From: Paraflavisolibacter caeni | GTDB taxonomy: Bacteria; Bacteroidota; Bacteroidia; Chitinophagales; Chitinophagaceae | DNA length: 64,000 nt | Direction: 5' to 3' | Assembly: GCF_025628885.1 (NCBI RefSeq) | Contig: NZ_JAOTIF010000002.1 | Coordinates: 62,001-126,000, forward strand | Shown: piece after piece, positions 24,875 through 31,181 of the stretch | How the letters are laid out: every line of letters begins with the position of its first letter | How positions within the stretch are numbered: the first letter of the stretch is position 1 | Program-made: the position numbers and the translations under genes | Notes under the pieces: model-generated | What the model was told of the DNA's origin: nothing | Databases searched by the model: none | What the model saw: the letters and a program-made list of their open reading frames with translations, nothing else

Positions 24875-25123
24875 TTAGTTTAAAAGAGATGATATGTTGA
24901 TGTTTGTTAAGTAGGGTTCCAACTCATCTACACACTCGAAGCTTTTTATCCAAACAATCTCATCACTTTCACGGATAAAAAATATCTCTACATAGAACTT
25001 GTCTATTTGGAAAAGGTAAACGCAAAATGCATCAGTAGTGCGGTCTGCAACAAATGCTCCTCTTTGAAGCAGAGCTCTTCGTTGCTTATCCTGCGCAAGC
25101 GCTTTAAAGTGATGGAGCGTCAT
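24875..25123 (-). CDS. small conserved-looking protein, paralog of the previous gene
   Basis: This 82-residue protein is of unknown function. MTLHHFKALAQDKQRRALLQ starts it; the central CVYLFQIDKFYVEIFF is the segment shared with its neighbour. Both may be a single predicted alpha/beta domain. The pair is 24 bases apart on the same strand, so probably one transcript. The small proteins sit next to a broken FRG-domain gene, but I see no evidence that they act together. Confidence 0.6.
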   Translation of the reverse strand: MTLHHFKALAQDKQRRALLQRGAFVADRTTDAFCVYLFQIDKFYVEIFFIRESDEIVWIKSFECVDELEPYLTNINISSLLN

Positions 25124-25240
25124 TAGTTTTTCTTTAGCAAGACTAAATTTGCATCAAAGTAAATGCCATATTCGCCGGCGAAATATAATTCTAATATCAA
25201 GGCTTACTAAGTTATATAACAATTATCAAGTTCTGACATT

Positions 25241-25288
25241 CCAATATGCCAATATTTTAAAATCACAATATCTCTAACGCCCAATATT
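25241..25288. repeat. 8-bp phased repeat upstream of the FRG pseudogene
   Basis: Six in-phase octamers: CCAATATG, CCAATATT, TTAAAATC, ACAATATC, TCTAACGC, CCAATATT. It is non-coding. Confidence 0.5.
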
Positions 25289-25331
25289 AAATTCATTGTC
25301 TTCTGGCTCAAAATTTATCCTGCACAGGTTT

Positions 25332-26029
25332 ATGAAAAATACATTTACCACTTTGAGTTTTGATAATTGGGCAGAATATAAAAGTTTCGTGGATGAACTT
25401 TCAGAAAACTGGGCATTTCGTGGACAGGCTGATGCAACACCAGGGAGCTCCCACCCGCCTGCTTGATTTTACTAAATCACCATTTATTGCAGCTTATTTT
25501 GCTTTCGAACACTGTACGTCAAGGCGTGATTACAATATTGCTATTTGGGCAATCAACTTTTCTTATCTCAGGCAAAGATCTCTGGAAGTACTTTCACAGC
25601 AATTTGCAGAAGAATTGAAGCTTTCAAATAATCTCATCAATGAGGAGGTATTTGAAAAAATCTTTTACCTCAACAAATTATACCTCGTATTTCCAGTAGA
25701 ACCTTTCCGCTTGAACAGGAGATATTCATTGCAGCAATCCATTTTTGTAAGTACTGGCACCTCCGAAGTTCCTTTCATGCGTCAGCTGTCTTTTTTGGAA
25801 GATGCAATGGAACCAGGCAGTTATAAAAATAGAAATGCCTGTAAGAATGCGAAAGGAAGCTTTGAGAAATCTGCAGCGGATGAATATCAATAGAGCCTCG
25901 CTCTTTCCTGACCTGGATGGTTATGCCGCTTCCCTCAAATTACGCTACAACAGTCTGAAGATACCGGAGGAAGTCCTGAAACAACAATTAAAATTGCTGG
26001 AAGATGAAGGCTTTAAGCTGATGCCCTAG
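25332..26029 (+). pseudogene. FRG-domain protein gene, disrupted
   Basis: Three frames hold pieces of one FRG-domain protein. The first, from ATG 25332, carries the N-terminal part ending in NWAFRGQADA, the FRG signature, then runs into a stop (about 25467). The second frame continues with QHQGAPTRLLDFTKSPFIAA, the next conserved block. The spacer of perhaps 80-100 residues that normally separates these blocks is missing, so there is an internal deletion as well as a frame change near 25430. A second frameshift near 25800 moves the C-terminal part (EALRNLQRMNINRASLFPDL) to a third frame, ending at 26029. FRG domains occur in uncharacterised, often defence- or toxin-linked proteins. Confidence 0.85.
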
Positions 26030-26381
26030 TACCTATTAGTTGCCGATGTTTTTCCCGCTTTTATCTATAAAAACAAATTATTTATCGAAATAAATTGAAA
26101 ACACATGCCTTTTTCTGCCTTTTCTGTTGTAAATTGCGATTAAAGAAGATTGAAAGACGTGAAAGGGCTGTATATTTTAAATATTATTAATTTTTCTTTT
26201 ATTAGCCATCCTGCTGGCGGTTGGTTCAAATCTGGCAAAGCTGATAAAAATAAGCGAAGAGGTCAGAAAGGAAGATCTGCTGCTTTGTCTCCAGACAGTT
26301 TTCATTTGAGAGGTAGCTCTAGTAGCAATAGCCGTTCTAATCCGGCGCCATAATTCAAAGGATTTATAATGAGAAAGTAAG
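26030..26381. other. gap with remnants of a small membrane-protein frame
   Basis: No intact gene is convincing. Around 26181-26290 one frame reads as a hydrophobic helix (ILLIFLLLAILLAVG) without a start codon, and 26310-26357 reads as a second hydrophobic stretch (EVALVAIAVLIRR) in another frame. This may be a decayed two-helix protein. The terminator at 26382 suggests that a transcript once ended here. Confidence 0.3.
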
Positions 26382-26407
26382 CTGTATCTTTATGATACAG
26401 TTTTTTT
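26382..26407 (+). terminator. Rho-independent terminator abutting the next start codon
   Basis: CTGTATC (26382-26388) and GATACAG (26394-26400) form a 7-bp stem with a 5-base loop, followed by seven T. The next base is the A of the ATG at 26408. Confidence 0.75.
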
Positions 26408-26569
26408 ATGGGTGTTTGGAAACAAATTGCTGAATATTTATATATACGTAAACCTGATCCTGACCGGCCTAAGTCGCTGTTTGTTAAATACATGCATGGC
26501 ATCAACCGCCTCAGTATCTTTCTCTTTATTATAGCACTGATCATCCTCGCTATCAAACTGCTGAGGTAA
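26408..26569 (+). CDS. small membrane protein, DUF6728-like
   Basis: This 53-residue protein reads MGVWKQIAEYLYIRKPDPDR, then PKSLFVKYMHGINRLSIF and a C-terminal transmembrane helix (LFIIALIILAIKLL). It fits a short family of Bacteroidota membrane proteins (DUF6728, from memory), with the conserved WKQIAEYLYxRKPDP start. Function unknown; it is anchored by its C-terminus. It lies convergent to lpxB with 12 bases between stops. There is no room for a promoter after the preceding terminator, so it may be read through or start from an upstream promoter. Confidence 0.75.
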   Translation: MGVWKQIAEYLYIRKPDPDRPKSLFVKYMHGINRLSIFLFIIALIILAIKLLR

Positions 26570-26581
26570 TCAGAGATATTT

Positions 26582-27688
26582 CTACATTACGAAATCTACA
26601 ATTATCCTTGCCGCTTTTTCAGATGAATTTCCTCCTTGCTGAAGCAAGTTGCTCAAACTTCGATAATCTTCACTGATCTGCTGGATGCGCTCCTTATTGT
26701 GTAAAATAGTTTCCAACTCCCTTACCACGTTTTCTTTAGTCAGTTCATGCTGGATCAACTCTTTCACTATCATTTTATCCATAATCAGGTTCACTAGCGA
26801 AATATATTTCACCTTAATGAGCCGCTTAGCAATTTCATAGGAAATGGCCGACCCCTTATAACATACTACCTGGGGCACACCAAACAATGCTGTTTCTAAT
26901 GTCGCCGTTCCTGATGTTACAAGCGCTGCAGTTGACCTAGACAGCAGCCTGTAAGTGTCTCCCTTTACAGTTGTAACATGGGGATAGCCTTTAAGAAACT
27001 CGTTGTAAAAGTTGTCATCAAGCGATGTTGCCTTTGCCACAACAAACTGGTAATTGGGAAAAGCTTTGGATGCTTCGAGCATAATGGGAAGCTTCTTGGC
27101 TATTTCCTGCTGGCGGCTGCCGGGCAATAGGGCCACAATTGGGTGTTCCTTATCTTTTTCGACAGGATTGTTTTGGAGGAATTCTTTGACAACTTGGGCC
27201 AGCGGGTGCCCCACAAACTCTACTTTATAATTCCATTTATTCTCGTAATACTCTTTTTCAAAAGGTAGGATTACCAGCATCTTATCCACCACGTCTCTGA
27301 TTAGTTTGACACGGCTTTCTTTCCACGCCCATACCTGCGGTGAAATGTAATAGATCACTTTAATCCCCTGCTCTTTGGCCCATTTGGCAATGCGTAAATT
27401 AAACCCTGGGTAATCAATGAGCACAAGTACATCGGGCTTGAATTGTAAAATATCTTCCTTGCAAAACTTGAGATTATTGAGGATAGTAGGTAGGTTTTTG
27501 ATAACTTCTGCAAAACCCATGAAAGCCAGATCCCTGTAATGTTTCACTACTATACCACCTGCGGCTTGCATTAAATCGCCGCCCCAGCAACGAATATCAG
27601 CTTGGGCGTCAAGCTTCTTGAGTTCTTTCACCAAATTGCTGCCATGTAAATCTCCCGAAGCTTCTCCTGCTATGATATAGTATTTCAT
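26582..27688 (-). CDS. lpxB: lipid-A-disaccharide synthase
   Basis: This 368-residue protein is LpxB. It has the characteristic start MKYYIIAGEASGDLHGSNLV, then PDVLVLIDYPGFNLRIA, YYISPQVWAWKESRV, VALLPGSRQQEI and TSGTATLETALFGVPQVVCY. It is the GT19 glycosyltransferase that joins UDP-diacylglucosamine and lipid X to form the lipid A disaccharide at the inner membrane. An ATG at 27736 would add 16 residues. I choose 27688 because homologous proteins start there and a TATCTTTA -7-like box (27706-27713, minus strand) lies in between. Confidence 0.95.
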   Translation of the reverse strand: MKYYIIAGEASGDLHGSNLVKELKKLDAQADIRCWGGDLMQAAGGIVVKHYRDLAFMGFAEVIKNLPTILNNLKFCKEDILQFKPDVLVLIDYPGFNLRIAKWAKEQGIKVIYYISPQVWAWKESRVKLIRDVVDKMLVILPFEKEYYENKWNYKVEFVGHPLAQVVKEFLQNNPVEKDKEHPIVALLPGSRQQEIAKKLPIMLEASKAFPNYQFVVAKATSLDDNFYNEFLKGYPHVTTVKGDTYRLLSRSTAALVTSGTATLETALFGVPQVVCYKGSAISYEIAKRLIKVKYISLVNLIMDKMIVKELIQHELTKENVVRELETILHNKERIQQISEDYRSLSNLLQQGGNSSEKAARIIVDFVM

Positions 27689-27705
27689 CTCTTGTAATTG
27701 CCGGC

Positions 27706-27713
27706 TAAAGATA
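27706..27713 (-). promoter_or_regulatory. candidate -7 box for lpxB
   Basis: TATCTTTA on the minus strand is one base off the TAnnTTTG consensus, 18 bases upstream of the lpxB ATG. No good -33 TTG is seen. Confidence 0.3.
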
Positions 27714-27749
27714 AGGGGATTGCAGTAAGGACACATCTATTCAGAAGTT

Positions 27750-27757
27750 TAACTTTG
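27750..27757 (+). promoter_or_regulatory. candidate -7 box for the MBL hydrolase
   Basis: TAACTTTG is a perfect -7 match ending 5 bases before the ATG at 27763. A transcript from it would be nearly leaderless. No -33 TTG at the right distance. Confidence 0.35.
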
Positions 27758-27762
27758 GGCCA

Positions 27763-28761
27763 ATGAAAAATAGAGAAAGGATCTTGCAGTCCGCGAATTT
27801 TAAGGGAGGTGCGTTTCAGAATCTTTCCAAAACTTCCGTTTTAGCCAAGGGGGTTACTTACTTTAAGATGATAAAAGATAGTCTCAACAAGCCTGAAGAT
27901 GTCAAGCCACCAGTAGCGCTTCCCTCTGTAAAAACAGATTTAAAATCAATACAGTCTGAAAAACCAGTTATTATTTGGTTTGGCCATTCTTCTTACTTCA
28001 TTCACATGAATGGTATCAATATATTGGTAGATCCTGTTTTTAGTGGGTTTGCTTCTCCTTTTTCATTCATGATAAAAGCATTTCCTGGGTCAGATGTTTA
28101 TACGGCCGATGATCTGCCTGCCATTGATATCCTCATTTTAACACACAACCATTATGACCACTTGGATGTAAAGACCATTTCGAATATCAGGAACAAGGTT
28201 AAATCTTGTTATGTCCCCTTAGGTGTTGGTGAAAAGCTTGAAAGACTCGGATTGAATGATCGCCTGATAACTGAATTGGATTGGTGGGAATCTGAGGACG
28301 TAAGAAATGGTATTGAATTGACCGCAACCCCTGCCAGGCATTTTTCTGGCAGAGGCTTTAGGCGCGGCGGCTCCTTGTGGACTTCATATGTATTGAAGAT
28401 TTTTGGATACAACCTCTATCTGGGTGGTGACTCTGGCTATGATAGCCACTTCAAAGAAATAGGGGATAAGTTTGATTCTTTTGATTTAGCTATTTTGGAA
28501 TGTGGTCAATACAATGCCAATTGGCCACAAATTCACATGATGCCCGAAGAAGCTGTTCAGGCTTGCATTGATCTTCGAGCGGCAATGCTTTTCCCTGTGC
28601 ATTGGGGTAAATTTGCCTTATCTACCCATTCATGGAATGAACCCATTATAAGAGTAGCAAAGGCTGCATTAGAAAAAAAAGTCGCCTTTACAACGCCAAT
28701 GATTGGAGAGCCCATAATCATCAATGAGCATTATCCCCACGCCACATGGTGGAATTTGTGA
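27763..28761 (+). CDS. MBL-fold metallo-hydrolase, NAPE-PLD/UlaG-like
   Basis: This 332-residue metallo-beta-lactamase-fold protein has IIWFGHSSYFIHMNGINILV leading to the metal-binding motif LTHNHYDHLDVKT (HxHxDH type, with H, H, D, H) near residue 130. TPARHFSGRGF, GGDSGYDSHFKEIG and FPVHWGKFALS follow, supplying the remaining ligands. The combination with ARHFSGR and HWGKF is that of the NAPE-PLD-like subgroup, which hydrolyses phosphodiester lipids in animals; the bacterial substrates are unknown. It has no signal peptide. It sits on the opposite strand between lpxB and the surE pair. Confidence 0.85.
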   Translation: MKNRERILQSANFKGGAFQNLSKTSVLAKGVTYFKMIKDSLNKPEDVKPPVALPSVKTDLKSIQSEKPVIIWFGHSSYFIHMNGINILVDPVFSGFASPFSFMIKAFPGSDVYTADDLPAIDILILTHNHYDHLDVKTISNIRNKVKSCYVPLGVGEKLERLGLNDRLITELDWWESEDVRNGIELTATPARHFSGRGFRRGGSLWTSYVLKIFGYNLYLGGDSGYDSHFKEIGDKFDSFDLAILECGQYNANWPQIHMMPEEAVQACIDLRAAMLFPVHWGKFALSTHSWNEPIIRVAKAALEKKVAFTTPMIGEPIIINEHYPHATWWNL

Positions 28762-28766
28762 TCCGG

Positions 28767-29081
28767 TCAATTCAATAACTTCAGCAACAAAAAGAGAACA
28801 CCATAGACGATCGTAATAATAAAGATGCCTTTGGATGTTTGATACTTATTGTTATTGATGTATAGTGTAAAAAGCCCGATATTGGCTACAATGCACCAGG
28901 CTGCAAAGAAGGTGATAAGCCTGCTTTCTTCGCCAATTGCTTTGATAAACTCAGAAACAGGATAGCTGGAAAACTTCATGAAATAAAGTAATACAACAAC
29001 AAATAGTGGCAGCAAAAAGCCAAGCAGTATTCCTAGTTTTAGGTTGTCTTTTTTAAGAATCAAATTTCCAGGTTTTTTCAA
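28767..29081 (-). CDS. small three-helix membrane protein
   Basis: This 104-residue protein has three hydrophobic helices: LGILLGFLLPLFVVVLLYFM, LITFFAAWCIVANIGLFTLY and GIFIITIVYGVLFLLLKLL. The start is TTG at 29079-29081 (MKKPGNLILKKDN); no earlier ATG fits. It overlaps the surE 3' end by 29 bases, so it is probably translated by coupling to surE. No family recognised. Confidence 0.65.
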   Translation of the reverse strand: MKKPGNLILKKDNLKLGILLGFLLPLFVVVLLYFMKFSSYPVSEFIKAIGEESRLITFFAAWCIVANIGLFTLYINNNKYQTSKGIFIITIVYGVLFLLLKLLN

Positions 29082-29838
29082 GTTTCTCTTTTAAACTGTA
29101 ATGTGTAAGGTCAAACTGAACAGGTACAATGCTTACATAATTATTAGCTAATGCCCATACATCTGTATCGTCACCTTCATCAAAATTCACAAATTCTCCG
29201 GTAAGCCAATAATATTTTCGGCCATGTGGATCATGGCGTTCAATAAAGTCTTCTTCATATTTCGCATAGGCTTGCCTGCAAATTTTTACCCCTTTGATCT
29301 CCTCTGGCCGTGCACTGGGTATGTTCACATTCAGTACCGTATGCTTGTCAGAAGGTGTGCTAAGCATTTGTTCAATAATCATCCTGGCATACTTCCGGGC
29401 TGCTGTGAAATCAGCTTCCAGGCTGTAATCAAGCAAAGAAAATCCAATTGAGGGAATGCTTTCTATTGCTGCTTCAACAGCTGCCGACATAGTGCCCGAA
29501 TAAATTACATTAATACTGTGATTAGCGCCATGATTGATCCCGCTAATGCAAATATCTGGTTTGGAATGCAATACTTTATCAACTGCAAGCTTTACACAAT
29601 CTACTGGGGTGCCAGTGCATTGATAGGCTTCAATGTCACCAAAGATGTTCACTTTATTCAATCTTAAGGGAATTCCTATGGTAATGGCATGTCCCATGCC
29701 TGATTGGGGCTTGTCTGGGGCTACTACAACTACTTTTCCAAGGTCTTTTACAGCTTCTATTAGGTTTCTGATTCCAGGTGCAGAAATACCATCATCGTTA
29801 GTGACTAGTATCACTGGTTCATGTTTGTCTTTTACCAT
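29053..29838 (-). CDS. surE: 5'/3'-nucleotidase SurE
   Basis: This 261-residue protein is SurE: ILVTNDDGISAPGIRNL near the start carries the metal-binding aspartates, followed by VVVVAPDKPQSGMGHAITI and SGINHGANHSINVIYSGTMS with the conserved Asn and Ser. It dephosphorylates nucleoside monophosphates and helps survival in stationary phase. An ATG at 29862 would add eight residues (MTYTNLCW). I choose the ATG at 29838, since MVKDKHEPVILVTNDDG fits the family start. It is coupled to the downstream membrane protein gene. Confidence 0.93.
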   Translation of the reverse strand: MVKDKHEPVILVTNDDGISAPGIRNLIEAVKDLGKVVVVAPDKPQSGMGHAITIGIPLRLNKVNIFGDIEAYQCTGTPVDCVKLAVDKVLHSKPDICISGINHGANHSINVIYSGTMSAAVEAAIESIPSIGFSLLDYSLEADFTAARKYARMIIEQMLSTPSDKHTVLNVNIPSARPEEIKGVKICRQAYAKYEEDFIERHDPHGRKYYWLTGEFVNFDEGDDTDVWALANNYVSIVPVQFDLTHYSLKEKLEKTWKFDS

Positions 29839-30032
29839 CCAACACAAATTAGTATATGTCAATGAAATTAAATATCAGGAATGAGTTAAGGGTTCGGAAC
29901 GCTTTACTTAAATCCTGCCACTCCAAAATTGGTTACTTTTTCCCCGTTCGCCAAAATTTGAACCAAATACTTATCAATAAGATCATTTTCTACCTCAAAA
30001 CTCCAAATTAAAAAAATCTAAACTAAAAATGT

Positions 30033-30068
30033 CTAAATAAATTAGTATTTTGCAGCTAAATATATTAG
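30033..30068 (+). promoter_or_regulatory. probable operator pair of the XRE-S24 regulator
   Basis: Two near-palindromic 13-mers, CTAAATAAATTAG (30033-30045) and CTAAATATATTAG (30056-30068), differ at one base and start 23 bases apart, about two helical turns. The second ends 4 bases before the regulator's ATG. A weaker CTAAACTAAAAAT lies at 30018. The layout suggests autoregulation. Confidence 0.65.
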
Positions 30069-30072
30069 TCTT

Positions 30073-30822
30073 ATGGCTCTTGCTAATAAAAATATAAAGT
30101 ACCTGCGTAAGCTGCGTGGCTGGACGCAAGAGGAGTTTGCCCAAAAACTGCGCATCAAAAGATCCCTCCTGGGCGCTTATGAAGAAGAAAGGGCTGAACC
30201 CAGGACAGAAGTACTGGAAGTAGTGGCCGATATGTTCAAACTGACATTGGATGAATTGATGAGGAAAGACCTGAGTGAAACAAAAGGCAGCTACATCGCC
30301 AAACGCAGGGCCCAAAAGCTGGCTTCAGGCCGCACCGATATCCCCTTCGTTCCGGTAAAAGCTGCAGCAGGTTACCTAAATGGTTACGCCGACCCTGAAT
30401 TTATTGACGAACTGAATACTTTTACCCTGCCCATGCTCTCCGGCGGCGACTATAGGGCTTTCGAAATCATTGGCGATTCAATGATGCCTACTCCAAGCGG
30501 TTCTGTTATCGTTGGGGAGAAAGTGAATAGCCTCGAAGAGGTAAAGAATAACAATACCTACATCGTGGTTTCTAAAACAGAAGGCATCGTATATAAACGG
30601 ATGCTGAAAAACAACCGCCAGAAAAATAAGTATACACTCGTTAGCGATAATCCTACATACCAGCCCTATACAATCAGTGCCGAAGATATATTAGAAGTAT
30701 GGCAGGCCCAGATGATTCTTTCAAAAGCAAATACGCAGCTGAATTGGGACGTAAATCAACTGGCTAGCATCGTGAACAACCTGCAACAACAAGTAAGTGT
30801 GCTGAAAAAACGGATAAATTAG
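30073..30822 (+). CDS. XRE-family regulator with S24 (LexA-like) domain
   Basis: This 249-residue protein has a helix-turn-helix at the N-terminus (IKYLRKLRGWTQEEFAQKLR and the recognition segment KRSLLGAYEEERAEP). An S24 peptidase-like domain follows: FEIIGDSMMPTPSGSVIVGE has the Ser nucleophile context GDSM, and YIVVSKTEGIVYKRM holds the expected Lys. KAAAGYLNGY between the domains offers an Ala-Gly bond like the LexA/CI cleavage site. The C-terminal LNWDVNQLASIVNNLQQQVS resembles a short coiled coil. It may be a stress-cleavable repressor; no phage genes are nearby, so the regulon is probably chromosomal. Confidence 0.85.
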   Translation: MALANKNIKYLRKLRGWTQEEFAQKLRIKRSLLGAYEEERAEPRTEVLEVVADMFKLTLDELMRKDLSETKGSYIAKRRAQKLASGRTDIPFVPVKAAAGYLNGYADPEFIDELNTFTLPMLSGGDYRAFEIIGDSMMPTPSGSVIVGEKVNSLEEVKNNNTYIVVSKTEGIVYKRMLKNNRQKNKYTLVSDNPTYQPYTISAEDILEVWQAQMILSKANTQLNWDVNQLASIVNNLQQQVSVLKKRIN

Positions 30823-30838
30823 CAATCTCATTTATATA

Positions 30839-30869
30839 GGCGTGCCGGTACCAAAATAACTGGCACGCC
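30839..30869 (+). terminator. stem-loop after the XRE-S24 gene
   Basis: GGCGTGCC (30839-30846) and GGCACGCC (30862-30869) form an 8-bp stem, extended by three pairs (one G-U). It lies 16 bases after the stop. The T-run is weak. Confidence 0.55.
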
Positions 30870-31181
30870 ATACTCTTCCAACTACTTCATCAACATCTCA
30901 TTTTACATTCCCATTCCCTGCTTCCCACAAATACACAACTTCAATCACTATATTGCTACCATCTCTCATTCCCCTTTATTCTTTTATATGTTGTTTTTAT
31001 AGCTATATACATTTCAATTCTTATTTTTTTTCTGTATAAATAACATTTCTGTTTTTAATACACTACAAAATTGGTAGAGAAACCCATGTTTTTTGCAGGT
31101 TTTTAATCATAAACTGCGAAAGTTATTATTTATGTAATGTGTACACTATATATTTGCTTTACCAAGCCGGCTTACTGACAT
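30870..31181. other. AT-rich gap upstream of the DUF5916 gene
   Basis: No gene is seen. It is strongly AT-rich from 30980 on, with several T-runs. It holds the promoter candidate at 31149-31156. Confidence 0.5.
31149..31156 (+). promoter_or_regulatory. candidate -7 box for the DUF5916 gene
   Basis: TATATTTG matches the TAnnTTTG consensus exactly, 25 bases before the ATG at 31182. A -33 TTTG is not evident. Confidence 0.4.

Noticed and set aside
26150-26353. 67-residue open frame
   Set aside because: The hydrophobic stretches that would make sense of the region are in other frames, and the start is TTG; no support for this frame.
30073-30822. Prophage repressor
   Set aside because: The XRE-S24 architecture would fit, but no integrase, structural or lysis genes are near.
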